From Dasypus novemcinctus (Eukaryota > Chordata > Mammalia > Cingulata > Dasypodidae): DNA of 64,000 nt. Location of the stretch: the NCBI RefSeq assembly GCF_030445035.2, contig NC_080694.1, positions 70,509,147-70,573,146 on the forward strand, given 5' to 3'. Made by a program: the position numbers and the translations under genes. The number at the start of each line of letters is the position of its first letter. Position 1 is the stretch's first letter. Positions 21,327-33,929 of the stretch are shown here, one piece after another. Under the pieces are notes generated by a model. The model did not search any database and had not been told where the DNA came from. It worked only from the letters and a program-made list of their open reading frames with translations.

Positions 21327-23689
21327 CAGTTGTAGACATCAAAGGAAATCATTTAACACTAGAATAGGTATAGAACATGATTTCTCTATTAACACCCCTC
21401 CATCAATATTCCCAAATCCCATATTAGATATTCCTCTTGCATAATGCCTCATGTTTCTGATATTCTTGAAAAAGGTTTTAGGCAAGTATGATTCGGTTCT
21501 ATGATGTACCCATATGGACATGGTATATGTAAATGTATATTAAAATAGTTCTATTCTGGATCATATCATACATACTTAAATATAAATTGTATTAAGTAGC
21601 AAAATTTGCTAATAATAAAAATTATAATTCATACTTCATTAGTTCAAGATAATTGTCATAAAATAATATGACAGCCTCTCATTAACGGGCCTCCTATCAC
21701 TGTGTTCCCTGAGTAACATTACATTACTCTCTGTATAGTTACACACATCTAAAGGAGCATGCACTGCACATTTATTATTGAGGATTCTGTGCTGTAGGAG
21801 ACCTTTAGGAGAGCCTCATGAGTTTATGGTTCTCAATTAATATAGATGTTATTGCTTTAAAATATATTGTTATTCTTCTTTGAAAGAATACTGTTTTTGT
21901 ATATTTTAATAATTCATCATTAAATATTAAATTGAATAGAATAAAGTAACAAAAGATATGCCTAAATTTACATTCCTTTCAAATATACACTAATCTTCTG
22001 ATTCTGTGAGAAAACAAAGATGTGGTATCAATTATGACCCACATCCTGGAAACACCTGTGCGGAATATGAACAGCCAGAGATGTCTTTGAATCTCTGCAA
22101 GAATAAGTAAAAGAAAGAAAGAAATTTTATTTCTAGAATGAACAGCAATTTGATTACTTCAGCAAACAATATTAGTATCTTTTTAATGTACATATTGAAT
22201 ATAAATGGTGCTCAAAATCAATATTAAATTTTGAAATTGTCACAAGTTGTTTCTACGACTTGGACCCAAAATTTAAAATACCATCATGAAGTTAAATGCA
22301 ATTTATAAGGACAAGAGTAAATGGATTTGTAAGTATTAAGTCCTATGGTAAGAAATGAAAATGAATTTGATTAGTAAAGAAATAAGGATTGTAAGAAAAA
22401 GGAGAGGTCATTTGGACTTTTTCTGACATTTCTTCCCTTTTGATCTTCTGGCATGTCTTCTAGTATGATTAATACTTAAGGAAGTTTTTGGAAGGAAAAA
22501 TGCATGCTAACTATAATAAGAATTAACTGACTCCAGAGCTGTTCATTGAAAAATGATAGATCATGTGGTACAGGTCCATTTTTAGAGACAAATGGACTTT
22601 GGTATATTTAGTTTGGAAAGTATTCTTAGTAAATATCAAAATTGGCTTATTACCTTAAAATATTTTTAAATTTCCCATATATTCTCATGAAAATAAAACT
22701 TCTCTGATGTTAAATAATGTATTTGATTTTTTTTATCATTTAAAGTATCCTTTTTATAAGGTATTTGTATATTCACAGGAATATAGTAACTTTCAGTTTG
22801 GCAAAAAAAGCCTAGCAAGATTTGTGTCAAATTCATTATACAGAAACTAATTAGAATGTCATGATTGTTTCCTTAATATATCCTTTTGACTTGGTTTCAA
22901 TTAATGTGGATGCCTGCTAGGCCTGTGAAGATTGCTCACTTCAGGAGGGTGAGTGTCAAGACTCCCTAAAGGAATGATATACAAAATTCTGTTTATAAAG
23001 AATACTAAGAGTATGGTGAAGAAACGCATAGAAATGTTTACTTGTGCTAGACAGCTTCATTCTCTACATATAAACTACAGGGTTATATGTTTATTATCTT
23101 CAACCATGAAGGATACTTTGGTATGTGTTTGTGAAACTCTGTTGAAGTGAAGGCAGGTATAATATTTGAAGGTGTAAATGTTCGTTATCCTTTGTGTAAA
23201 GTATGATCAATCCTGAGATCACCATTCCAAGAAAGGTGATCAAAGACATTTCCTATTTTTTTTTCCCTTAAGGAGTGAGTCATTGTTGAAGATAAAAGAT
23301 AGACACCAAGGCTTTTTAATCCTTCTTTGTAGTGACCCTAAAAACTGTGGACATGCATTTGTGAAAGCCTCTAAAGTAGAAGTCAAGATGGTTTGACCAT
23401 GGTTTTCTCCACACTGGCCACATCATCGGATCTGGGAAACATAACAGTTGCAGTCTAAGAAGAGCTCCGCCCTCAGTAATTTTTACTCCTATATGTCAAC
23501 CTGGCTAGATTATAGGCTCCAATTGTTTGCTCAAGTGCGGGCCTTCTTGTAATATGTGGTATTTCATAGATGGGATTTGCACCTATTTTCAGTTGATTGC
23601 CTCTACAATCAATAAAGAAAATTAGTCTCAGTAATGTGGGGAGTCCTCTCCTACAATAAGGTGGTAATCTTAAAAACCAGATCTGAAAT
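21327..23689. other. OR 3' flank and AT-rich DNA without a gene
   Basis: I see no further exon. A moderately complex stretch at about 23480-23660 looks like an old interspersed repeat, but I cannot name it. The rest is AT-rich unique-looking sequence. Confidence 0.4.
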
Positions 23690-24956
23690 TTTCAGAGATC
23701 ATAGGAAAAATTCCTGGTTCAACTACAGCACTGGCTCCTATCAGAGTTTCCTGCCAACCACCTTGTCCAGGGAATTTAGACTCACTTCATAGTTAAAGAA
23801 AGCGTGGCACTCTATAAGGCAAACTCAGTATGTAAATGCATGACCTTTCCCCCAACATGGGACATGACTCCTGGTCATGAGCCTCCTAGTGCTAAGGGAT
23901 TACTACCATTTATGAGCTGATGATGTAACTAGAAAAAGACCTTGAATTAAAGAGGGAAATGGTAAAGACAACTGAATTTGTATGACTAAGAGAGACTTAA
24001 ATGAGTCAGGAGGTCATCAGAGGTTTGTGCTTATGCACATCTCAGTAGGATCCCAGAGACAGACAAAGTAGATACAATCCCAGGTACCGTTGCTCCTGAG
24101 GACTATGAGACACACAGTTTCTACAGTCATAGCACATGGCTCTGGAGTTCAGTGTCATGTCAGTTGGCCCTACTTTGGAGTTTGTGCTCCTTAGTGTGAT
24201 GGAGTTGGACTCAGATGTGACCTCTCTACACATGCCTCTTCTGTCACTGTTACTGAGCCTGTGGTTGGTGCTGGGGTTGGTGTATACCCAGGAGACCTGA
24301 ATCTCTGGACTGTCCATGTGACACCTGGGCCCTAAGCATCAGCAGACATACAACTCCTGCACTCTGGTTGATCAGACTTACCAGCCAGCTAAAAGGGAGG
24401 TGAAGAAGGTCAACCACCATACCAGGAAGCCAAGAGAGACTACAACTGTAAGCAGAATTACACCCATCATCCATGTGGAATCTAAGTTCCCTATCGATAT
24501 AGAGGTGGAGTGGACATAATCATCCCAGGGTCCACAGGATGAAGGAATAGAGTATGGATTAGAGTAGACTTACTGATATTCTACTATGGAACTATTGTGA
24601 CTAGTAAAGGAAGAAAGTGTTGCATTGAGGAAGAGAAAGTGACCATGGTAGCTGCTGAGGTTAGGGAGAGGGAAGAAGAGATATGATGTGGGGGCATTTT
24701 CATGACTTGGAATTGTCCTGGGTGGTACTGCAGGGACAGATGCTGGACATTGTATGGGTGGACTGTGGGAGAGTGTAAACTACAATGTAAGCCATTATCC
24801 ATGTGGTGCAGCAGTGCTCCAAAATGTGTTCACCAAATGCAATGAATGTGCCATGATGTTGAAAGAGGTTGTTGATATGGGAGCAGTGGGGTGAGGGGGT
24901 GGGGGGTATATGGGAACCTTAAGGTTTTTTAATGTAACATTTAAAAAAAGAAAAAA
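23690..24956 (+). repeat. L1 long 3' UTR fragment (5'-truncated insertion)
   Basis: On the plus strand this parallels the 3' UTR of the full-length L1 (3361-7100) and the copy at 29565-31385: a 'CATGGGACATGACTCCTGG' block, a block about 'AGACAGACAAAGTAGATAC', a 'GATATAGAGGTGGAGTGGAC' block, the 'GCAGTGCTCCAAAATGTG' block and a final A-tail at 24935-24956. No ORF2 is attached, so it is 5'-truncated within the 3' UTR. Confidence 0.8.
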
Positions 24957-25740
24957 AATCAAATTAAATCAATTGTCTTTCAAAACCCTTGAATCCAAAT
25001 ATCCATATGAAACCCATTTTATGTCATTTGACTTTTATGGAAATAAGCAGACTCTTGGACTGACATAATTTTTCATGCGTATCTATCTGTTTTGTTTTTA
25101 CAGAGAAAAACTCTTAAATACATCTGACTAATAAATACAGCTTAGAAACGTATCACAATGATCCAGTGTCAGAATATGCAGACATATTAAATTTCCACAA
25201 AACTCCTTCAAGTGTGAAACATTGCATAGTCACACATTATGACAGACTGGAAATATATAAAGACAAAAAAAAATTCCTTCTAAACTGTTTCCGCTTAGCA
25301 AGGGTCCTAAATATACATGTAAATCTGCACAATTAGTTTTTCTATTTTATTTCAGGTGTATATCATAAGTTACACAGGCCTTAAATCTCCTCAATAAATG
25401 ATCATTGTGAAATCTAAAAATGTCTTCTTGGCAGTAATGTATTGAGTGTCCAATATAGGGGGCTGTAGACGCCCTAATAAAGAATTCTTCAGAGTGATGT
25501 GCACGACATTCTCAGTCCTCTAGTATAGTTGCTTCAATTATTCATCTAGTGAATTCTTTGTTATTAAAACAACTGAGAACGGAAGACATCTAGATGTGTT
25601 ATCAAACATACTATGCTGTGAAATTCTGAAATATCAAAATCAACTCCCACCCTAATCTTCCATGACACCTAGCATTAAATAGAAACCTTGGGACTGAATT
25701 AATGGGAAAATGCTCTCTTCTTCCTTGGTTAATCAAATTT
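24957..25740 (+). repeat. Segmental duplication A, copy 1
   Basis: About 780 bp with diverged but continuous similarity to 43845-44715. Shared landmarks in order are 'GCCTTTCAA'-like start, 'AAACCCATTT', 'GACTGACAT', 'AAAGACTCTTAAAT.CATCTGACTAA', 'GGCAGACTGGAAATATA', 'TATATCATAGGTTA', 'GACTGTAGATGCCCTAA', 'GTGAATTCTT' and 'AGACAT.TAG.TGTGTTATCA'. It is non-coding. The second copy lies downstream of the OR2W1 pseudogene, so the duplication probably accompanied OR cluster growth. Confidence 0.75.
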
Positions 25741-27720
25741 TTAAAATGAAGAAAAACCATTTTAAAAAGTAGAAATATTTAATATAATAAAAATTTCTGT
25801 TCTCCCTAAATTCATCTATGGTGCCAACCAAAAGCAATAAAGAAAAGTGACTTTTTTTGATATTCCATAAGTTAAAGCCACAATATTTATGGATTGGCAA
25901 AGGTTTAGAAATGGCCAAGCTACTTCTGAAGAGGAAGTTAAGGTGCCTCATACCCTACCAGATACTGAGACTCATAATAAATGCATAATAATTGAAACAA
26001 GATGGTATTGGAACAGGCAATGACAAATTCAGCAATGGAGCAGAATACAAGGCCCGGAAACATACCTACATAGGGATGAACACACACAGATACATATACA
26101 CACATAAACATACTCCTAGGGAGTTGATATATGAAAGAGATATGGCATCAACAAAGAAAAAAATGTTTCAATAAATTAATGTGCAATCTGGTTATCCGAA
26201 TTGCAAATCTATGGTATTAAGATGCATACCCTAAACCACACACAGAAATTGACTGCAGGAGATAAGGAAACCTAACTTTAAAACTTTTAGGAAATAAAAT
26301 AGGTGAATATTATTTATAATATCCTATATATTATTCCAATAATATATTAGGAATACTATAGTCAGTATAATATCATTCTGATTTTGGGATTGGGAAGGAT
26401 TTACTAACACCTGAGGAAAAAAAGACTAATAAATTATTCCATGCAATTGAAAACTTCTGATGGTCAAGATTTTTAAAAATATATATTTTTTAAAATAGAG
26501 TCAAACAATAAACTTAGAGAAAGTATTTGCAAGGCACATAACAGAAAAAGAATTAAAGCAAATATAAATAAGAGTGCCTATGAATTAATAAGATAATAAA
26601 GTCAAACTATGCAGTAAAAAATGGGCAGGTTCTACAAATAGGATTTACAAAGAAGGGTAATTATATACTGCAGTAACTATATGAAGATATATTCAACCTC
26701 AGTAGTTACTAAGGAAATGAAGACCATGGACACAGAATTTACACTTTTTGCTGGTAACAATTTAAAGCCTGCAATTTAAAACAGGCACCAGTTTTGGAGA
26801 AGACATAGATCTATTACACAGGAGAGTGTAAATTTTGATACAGCCACCATTAGAGAAAATAGTTTGTAAAATTAAATATTTAAAGATTTTATAAGCAGAA
26901 ATTCCTCTCCTAAGTGTGTGCCTAAAAGACGTTCTTTCATATATGTTCCAACAGACATACCCAAAAAATGTTCCTTTTATTAACTTTCATAAAGTCAACA
27001 ATAGTAATCACCACTGTGGAAAACAAAGGCATGTTGTTTCCCTGGAGGCAAGTTACTTCCTTGACCACGGAGTCATGCTGTCTCCATACCTATATGTGCA
27101 GGTCATAAATCTAGTAAGGAAATGTGTACATTCAGGTGGAACGAGGACTAGGTAGAATTGGACAACCTGGGCAACAAGATTTATGGGTATGTTTTCTTAA
27201 CAATATAATAGAACATTGGAATTTTGTACTTTGAATTATAATCGTAGATTTTGATCCATTGTGTTACACAGGTTGAGGAAATGGGAATAGTTAGCTAGGA
27301 TAGTTGCTGGTTCTCATGATTGCTTGGGGTATATAAAGAAGCCCCTGAGATTAATAAACTTGTCTGATGAGCCTGAGGCTGCAATGTTCTCAGATCCCCT
27401 GATCCCATTCTCTCTTTGTATTTCATTCCCGATACCCTTCAAGTCTGTGACTCCCACACACCACAAATGTTCAACATGATAATAGATACAATAGCTGTTA
27501 TATGTCTGCATAACAGAATAGTATACAAAAATGAAAATTAAGAAATTATAGCTAAATAAAATATATTGAGTGAATCTTAGAAGAAAGTGTTAAGTGAGAA
27601 ATGGAAGTCCCAGAAGAGCACATAAGAAGGTAAGTTCAAAACTTCTAAAACTAAAAGTACATGTTTTTGAGGCATTCATATCTGTGAATATGTTAGCATA
27701 CAAATTATTTTCTAAAATAA
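25741..27720 (+). repeat. Old L1 ORF2 3' portion, split by a solo LTR
   Basis: The plus strand reads as the region from after the reverse transcriptase to the end of ORF2: 'KNHFKK'-like start, 'EELRCLIPYQILRLIINA', 'KQDGIGTGNDKFSNGAEY', the 'NGKKYLQGT' type, then after the LTR 'NSYMSA' with 'NSIQK' type sequence. It is decayed by many stops. The LTR at 27015-27458 interrupts it, and L1-type sequence resumes after the LTR. Confidence 0.7.
27015..27458 (+). mobile_element. Solo LTR, 444 bp, class II type
   Basis: The element begins TGTGGAAAAC at 27015 and ends CCCACA at 27458. A perfect 6-bp duplication, CACCAC, lies at 27009-27014 and 27459-27464. TATATAAA at about 27330-27337 precedes TTAATAAAC at about 27353-27361, so transcription would be plus strand. 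A pyrimidine-rich U5 follows. Size, duplication length and layout match the LTR at 1375-1814, and the last 100 bp show loose similarity, so the two may be related subfamilies. It is inserted in an old L1. Confidence 0.85.
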
Positions 27721-27769
27721 GTGCATGGTGAGCACAAATGCAAGATTGCAATTGTTCCAGGGGGCCAGG

Positions 27770-28300
27770 TAGGAAGAAGGAGAGTGAAGAGGCATGTGGT
27801 AGCCAGAAGTTGTTGGTGTTATTACTATGCATTTTTTTTTTGCCTGCCCTGGTGCCCACCTCACTTTGTTAAACCTCTGGCCTCTGCTCCCACCCATGGC
27901 CTGGTTCAAGAGCAGCTCTTCAGTAAGGGGTCATCACCTCCCCTGGAGCCCATACCCACACCTGCAGCCCCCACCCACAGCACCCACATGCCACATCCAA
28001 ACCCACAGCTCACCTCCCAGCACCCTTGGACCGTAACCCTTTGCCCTGATGTTGCCATTTGCCTTAAACTTACCAATCCTTGACTCCCCTGGGAATCTGC
28101 TCACCTTCACTGGAGAGCACAAAAGAGGCTCAAGCCCACATCCCCCTCACTCTGCTATGCGCTCCCCACCTGCTGGTGGGGCCTCCCAAGCCAGTCATGA
28201 CTATGATCGACCTCTCACAGGCACCCCCTCTCTCTGGGGCCTGGTTTCCCCTTGTACTGCACCTGACCTCTGCCCGGAACCAAATTTAAAATCCAGCATG
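27770..28300. other. GC-rich block of unknown origin
   Basis: About 530 bp clearly richer in C than its surroundings, with CCCACCC-type strings and few CpGs. The plus strand has a 120-codon frame at 27721-28083, but it is proline- and histidine-rich without a recognised domain, and it starts in the neighbouring L1 sequence. It could be a retroposed copy, an LTR fragment or part of an unnamed repeat. Confidence 0.4.
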
Positions 28301-28352
28301 ATCAACTGAAAATTTTAAGACCCAGTATCAACTGAAAATTTTAAGACCCAGT
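28301..28352 (+). repeat. Perfect 26-bp tandem duplication
   Basis: Two identical adjacent copies of a 26-bp unit that begins ATCAACTGAAAATTTT, at 28301-28326 and 28327-28352, on the edge of the GC-rich block. They are perfect, hence a recent slip or a conserved end structure. Confidence 0.9.
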
Positions 28353-29375
28353 CCTCGAACAGAGTGGAGGTTTCAAGGGTGTTCACAGTATTTTTAAAAT
28401 TAATTAGTAATGAAACTTGATGTGATTCATGAACTTAGAATTACTCGTCTTTTGACTACCCCTAAGGGCCACAGATTTCTTTTCAACCCAATATTTTCTG
28501 TATTGTGGACATAACACCTACAGAGCTAACTGCCTGCATCTCTTGACTTCACTGATATCTATTAAATAAACCAAGTTTCAATTTAGTGTCTTAATGTTTA
28601 CAGATATGGTTTATTTCATATTTTCCCAATTCAGCAATGTTTAATATAATCATTAATTAAATTGTTCCCTGAAATTAATTCCCATTGAACAAATCTAATA
28701 AAGAGAAGTTGAATCTGAATTTCTTAGGAGAACTTTTCACAAAATTGCTATTTGGATAGAATTCTGGCCATAGTCATGGATTTGTTTAATATCCTCTGTG
28801 GGACAGCAGTCCCCAGGGTCTAAGCCACTGACCTTTGCCTTCAGAGCTGTACATAAATACTTTGTCTTAAAGATTGTTTGAGTACACAGCTACCAATGTA
28901 GTGTACTCCGTGTTAAATAGACAGAAATCAACCTATATGTAAGTCTAACAAGAATAGATATTAAAGGAATACAAATATCTACAAATCACGTTTAACCAAA
29001 TCTACTTCATCAACTCTTCCACCAGCCCACATCTAGTATTTCTCCAACGTTCACATGAAATAGTGACTTCTTTACAGTCTTAGAGAAATGAAGGACTTTC
29101 ATATTGAAACCATGGGTATGTTTGGACTACATGAGAGCACAGCAGCTGTGAATTCTTCTATTATGAAAATATGAATATGTGCCTATCTTTTCATATGTGC
29201 TAAGTATTCTCTATAATCTCCAACAGAAGACACAGGATAGAAAGTGGATGATGAATAACATTGTCCGCAGTCTAACACGAAAGCAAAAGTGTGAAAGTTA
29301 GGTGATATATAAACAAATATGCATAATTTACTGCCCTAGCAGCAAGTTTCAGCAAGAGCAGTTAGTAGATTTTGA
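28353..29375. other. AT-rich DNA, nothing recognised
   Basis: No gene or named repeat is evident in this stretch. Confidence 0.45.
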
Positions 29376-29379
29376 AGTT

Positions 29380-29545
29380 AGTGAATGCCAAACATAGTGG
29401 CATTAATCCTTACAACAATTCTATCAAGCGGGTTCTATTAAAATAACAATTTTATAGACAAGGAAAATAAGACTTGAAGAAGTTAATTATCTTGTCCAAG
29501 TTCATACTGTGAAGAAGTGGCCAAGGTTGAGCTCTAATAAAATCA
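29380..29545 (-). repeat. MIR SINE relic
   Basis: Matches the conserved MIR core in antisense: 'CATTAATCCTTACAACAATTC', then 'TTTTATAGACAAGGAAAAT', then 'GAAGTTAATTATCTTGTCCAA'. This is an ancient mammalian tRNA-derived SINE. Confidence 0.75.
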
Positions 29546-29564
29546 CAGATTCTAGGGTCTTACT

Positions 29565-31385
29565 GATTTTTTTTTATTGACTTTGTAATAATATTACATT
29601 AAAAATATATATATGAGGTCCCATTCAACCCCATCCCCCACCCCACCTCTCCCCCTCCCCAGCAACACTCGTTCCCATCATCATGACACATCCATTGCAT
29701 TTGGTAAGTACATCTTTGGGCACCTCTGCACCTCATGGTCAATGGTCCACATCATGGCCCATACTCTCCCCCATTCCATCCAGTGGGCCCTGTGAGGATT
29801 TACAATGTCCGGTGATTGCCCCTGAAGCACCAGCCAGGGCAGCTCCATGTCCCAAAGATGCCTCCACCTCTCATCTCTTCCTGCCTTTCTCCATACCCAT
29901 CAGCCACCATGTCCACTATTCCCAATCCAATGCTACCTCTTCTATGTGGATATTGGATAGGTTGTGGCCATTGCACCTCTATGTCAAGAGGAGGCTCAGA
30001 TTCCACATGGATGCTGGATGTAATCCTCCCACTTTCAGTTGTAATCACTCTAGGCTCCATGGTGTGGTGGTTGTCCTTCTTCAACTCCATCTTAGCTGAG
30101 TGTGGTAAGTCCAATAAATCAGATTGTAGGTGCTGGAGTCTGTTGAGGCTCAGGACCTGGCTATCACATTGTCAGTCCAGAGATTCAAATCCCCTAAATA
30201 TATCTTAAACCCCAACACTAACTGCACCTCCAGCACATTAGCATGAAAGTCTTATGAAGAGAGATCCCATCTGAGTCCAGATTCATCACACATAAACACC
30301 ATTTCCAAAGAGGGGCCATCTGACCTAGTAGTTAACCCCATCGGCCATGACCATAACTCTCATGGGTCTCTTTAGCCCTCAAAGGAACCAATATCTGGGG
30401 GTTGTATCTGCTTTATCTGTCTCTCAGACTCTGCTCAGTTGTGCATAAGGGCAATCCTTCTGCCAGCCTCCAGACTCTTTTTTAGAGACTCGTAGCCATA
30501 TAAACTCATTTCTCCTTTCCATTTCCCCCTTACATTAGGTCAAACAGCATTTTAAAGACATGTTATTTTATGTAGACAGGGATATTCTGCTGATCCGCAT
30601 TGAACCTTCCGTATAAGGTCATTTTCCAGTTGCATCATCAGTTGGTAGTTGATAGTGGTCCCTCGGTGCCAGGGAGGCTCATCCCTGGGTGTCATGTCCC
30701 ACCCTGGGGGGAAGGCATTGCATTTACATGCTGAGTTTGGCTTCGAGACTGGCCACATTTGAGTAACATGAAGGCTGACAGGAGGAAATTCCCAGGCACA
30801 ATGCTGCTCTAGGCCTTGTTCTTATTTTAGGCTTATCAGCTCACAAGCATAGTCATTAGTGTCAGGGGCTCACTGTTGAACCCTCACTCCCTCCCGTTCC
30901 CCGCCGCTGCACCTGGGAGACTGTCGCTGCTCCCCTAGGGACCACAACAGAGCACCACTGGCCAGGAACCCAGTACCCCCCCTGCTGTGATTTTTAATTG
31001 TTGCCACTATGAGTATATTCAAACATTACCATGCACCCTGGACATATGTTCTGTACAGCTCCCTGTCCGCCATATATCACCTGTCAATGGTATCCTATAC
31101 CAGTATCCCTCCATTGCCATTGTTGAAACACTCTGTGATCCAGAACTCACCGAAATTTGAAGCCCAATATAATGTCAGGGTCCCTTACTAGGGAATGGCA
31201 TATAGCGATGGGTTTAAAGGTTAGATAGAGAATACGTGTTGACTTGGAAAAAATTCTACATCCTATCTTTTTTTCTTTTTTTCCCCTAATTATTGAGCTT
31301 CTCCTCACAGGAGCCCTAGACCACAGCAATGTATGTATATAATATACAGCACTCCCATACATCCACCACAAAACCTTTTCCCGAT
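29565..31385 (-). repeat. L1 long 3' UTR fragment, uninterrupted copy
   Basis: Closely parallels the 3' UTR of the full-length L1 from its A-tail (T-rich at 29565-29600) up to about 31385, on the minus strand. It lacks ORF2, so it is a 5'-truncated insertion of about 1.8 kb. It runs through position 30780-30805 without the LTR found in the other copy, giving an empty site. A minus-strand frame of 104 codons (29800-30114) starts MDLPHSAKMEL, like the frame at 3799-4008 in the other copy. Confidence 0.85.
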
Positions 31386-32507
31386 TTTTATGTTGTCTTT
31401 TCTGTTTGATATTGGTTGGCTAGAAGTTACACCTCTTCATATTAATAAAATATTTGTGAAATATACTTTTACTTTTTACAAATTTTGATACAGCTATGAG
31501 ATTTAATGTTACTAATTTTCTCTCCACATATATGTATACATTCAAATTATGTCTAAACATGGTTAGGTTTACTATATGTCACAGAGGAATTTATGGGGCA
31601 AAAGGATGATATTTCTGGACCTGCAGGCCACACAAAGAAAAAAGAAGAACTAAGCTTCAATTAAAATATAGCCCATGCATTTTTTTTACTATCTATTTCT
31701 TCAGGTCTGGTGCCTTGTCTCATTTTTTAATTCACATTCGCTTTTAAATTAAATTCAAAATACCATCTGAAGATTAAGACCCAAAGCTGAAATCAATGTG
31801 GAAAATGATTTTTTTTAAAGCCTAAATAAAAAGTCTTATATTTGGGGTCACAACATTAATGACAAAAAGTATAATTCCTGGCATTTCTAATAAAAGTTCC
31901 TGGAACCTCACATGATCCAAAGCTTAAATTGAGACAACAATGTTTCTCACTTACTAACATATTTTAGAAAATGTGAGCAGGTCTACTTCTTCTGTTTTCC
32001 CCTCAGTGTAATATACCTGTGAGCTCAGTAAGGAGGAGTTTCATAGCCATGCTGTGTCCAGTGGAGAGCAAACAGAGGCCATTAAAGCACAGGGAGTATC
32101 AAAAACAGTTGACGTCCTCTATGCGTTCAGTCTGGGAAAAGAACTCTAAGAGTAAATTTGTTGATAATTTATAATAGTCAAAGAAACAAAGACATATCAA
32201 ACTTTTATAATGAGCCAAATAAACAATGTTTTCTAGGCATACACTTTTGGTGTGTATTAAAAAGGCAAGGAGGTGATAACTAAAAAGGTGAGATTAGTAC
32301 AAACTCTGGGGAACAAGGCATGGTTAAGACTGGGATGCAGCACAAGGAGCTCCTGGGGTAGTTGGCAAAGTGTTATTTTCTTGACCTGGTTGTTAGTTAC
32401 AAGAATATCCGCCTTAATTCGTTGGGGGGGAGGTGGAGGGAAGGGCCTTATATATAGTTTATTTTATAATAAAACTTTATTTAAAGTTAAATTTATTAAA
32501 ATTTAGA
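31386..32507. other. AT-rich DNA, nothing recognised
   Basis: Unique-looking AT-rich sequence. A short run of G at about 32424-32430 is the only compositional feature. No gene is supported. Confidence 0.4.
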
Positions 32508-32596
32508 GGAGCAGATGTAGCTCAAGTGGTTGAGTTCCTACTTCCCATGTACAAAGTCTCAGGTTCCATCCTCAGTACCTTCTAAAAAAAATAATT
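32508..32596 (+). mobile_element. Short tRNA-derived SINE (DAS-III-like)
   Basis: About 75 bp of tRNA-like sequence: box A-like 'TAGCTCAAGTGG', box B-like 'GGTTCCATCC', then an A-rich tail. It lacks the long body of the other DAS copies, as in the simple tRNA-plus-tail DAS class. It is not a functional tRNA, because the acceptor arms do not pair. Confidence 0.75.
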
Positions 32597-33300
32597 AAAC
32601 CATGTTGTTTTCAGAGTTTAAACAAAATCTCAACAGAGTTGCAACTCCTATTCTCTGTTTCATTGGACTCACCCAGGGCAACTAACAAGATGATGATGGA
32701 CAACAACCATCCCAAGGACCAGATATAGTATGCAACAGCAAGTAAGATAATCCTATCCACTTGCCTCATGGGATCTAAGCCCCCTCTCAGTTAGAGGCAT
32801 AGTGAGCATCACCATCCCAGAATCCTCAGGATTGGGGAATGAACAATGGACTAGAGTGGACTTACTGGTATTCTATGATAGACTTATTGTGATTCTAGCA
32901 ATGCAAGATATTTTGTCATTGATGTGGAGACAGTGGCCACTGTAGGTTCTGAGGGGATGGAGAGAAAAATCTAGGTGTAATATGGGGGGCACTTTTGGGA
33001 CATTGGAACGGAATTGTCCTGAATGACATTGCAAGGACAGAGGCCATTATGTGACTTTTCATAACTTACAAAATTGTGCAGGAAAGAAGGTAAACTACAA
33101 TATAAACTATACTCCATGCTCAATTTGAAGGGTCCAAAATGTGTTAATCCACTGTAACAAATGTACCACACTAATGAAGCATGTTGTTAATGTGGGAAAA
33201 TGTGGGAGCAGTAGGAAGCAGGGCATACGGGAATCCCCTATATTATTAATGTAATATTTATGTAATTTAAGTATCTTTTTTAAAAATTTAAAAGTATAAT
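32597..33300 (+). repeat. L1 3' UTR fragment
   Basis: Matches the last 700 bp of the xenarthran L1 3' UTR: 'GGGATCTAAGCCCCCTCTC', 'GACTAGAGTGGACTTACTG', 'TGTCCTGAATGACATTGCA', 'GGTCCAAAATGTGTT' and a decayed A-tail at about 33270-33300. It is an older, more diverged relative of the copy at 23690-24956. Confidence 0.7.
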
Positions 33301-33925
33301 TTTTAAAAAGGAACCTGGGGCTGGATGTTACAATGCAACATCTTTCAAGTCAATAGAAGTAAGTAAGAAGTACTGATTATAGGAAAGAGGCTGCTTCTTG
33401 TGCAATTGACTTTCTTGTCAGGAAGTTGTGCTAATAGAAGTTTTGTGACTATTTGTGGAAGGATTTCCAGTGCAGGGCTGAAGGCTGGATTCCTGCCCTG
33501 TAAGGATCATTACATCTAACACTGTGTGGACTCTTAAATCCCATCCAAAGCTCCCCCTACGTGTCCAAACGAGCTGTGTGCCTTCTGTAGTCAAAGCATT
33601 TGGGCAAAGCCAGCCATCTCCTGTACCTGACGTTTATCAGTTCAATGTGTGCATTGTGTTTGTGGGTTATTTCATGGGTACACAAGTATGTTTGTATATT
33701 TTTTTAATTGTGAGAAATTTAGAGAAGCACTCTATTATAGCTCTAAATTTACCAGTGTGAAAAATGAAGGGAATGAGATATAAATAGACTAATAATTCTC
33801 TGATGGTAGAAGGAAACTGTTATAGCTTTTAGAATTCAATATGATCCAAAAACATTTCCAAGAACTTTCACAGACTTTATCCTCACAACCTCACTTGGCA
33901 TATAAAGAACTTAACAGATATTTGC
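33301..33925. other. No gene recognised; possible MIR remnant at the end
   Basis: Unassigned sequence. About 33855-33900 carries 'GACTTTATCCTCACAACCTC', which could be a short MIR remnant. The 78-codon frame at 33524-33760 has no known motif. Confidence 0.35.
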
Positions 33926-33929
33926 TTAC

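Noticed and set aside
24957-25740. Possible regulatory element of the OR cluster
   Set aside because: It is duplicated but diverged throughout, without a conserved core that stands out. Duplication alone does not show function.
27721-28083. 120-codon plus-strand frame in the GC-rich block
   Set aside because: No recognised domain, biased composition, and its start lies in old L1 sequence. It was kept only as an unexplained block.
32508-32596. Possible tRNA gene
   Set aside because: Box A and box B are visible, but the arms do not pair as a tRNA and an A-tail follows. It is a SINE.
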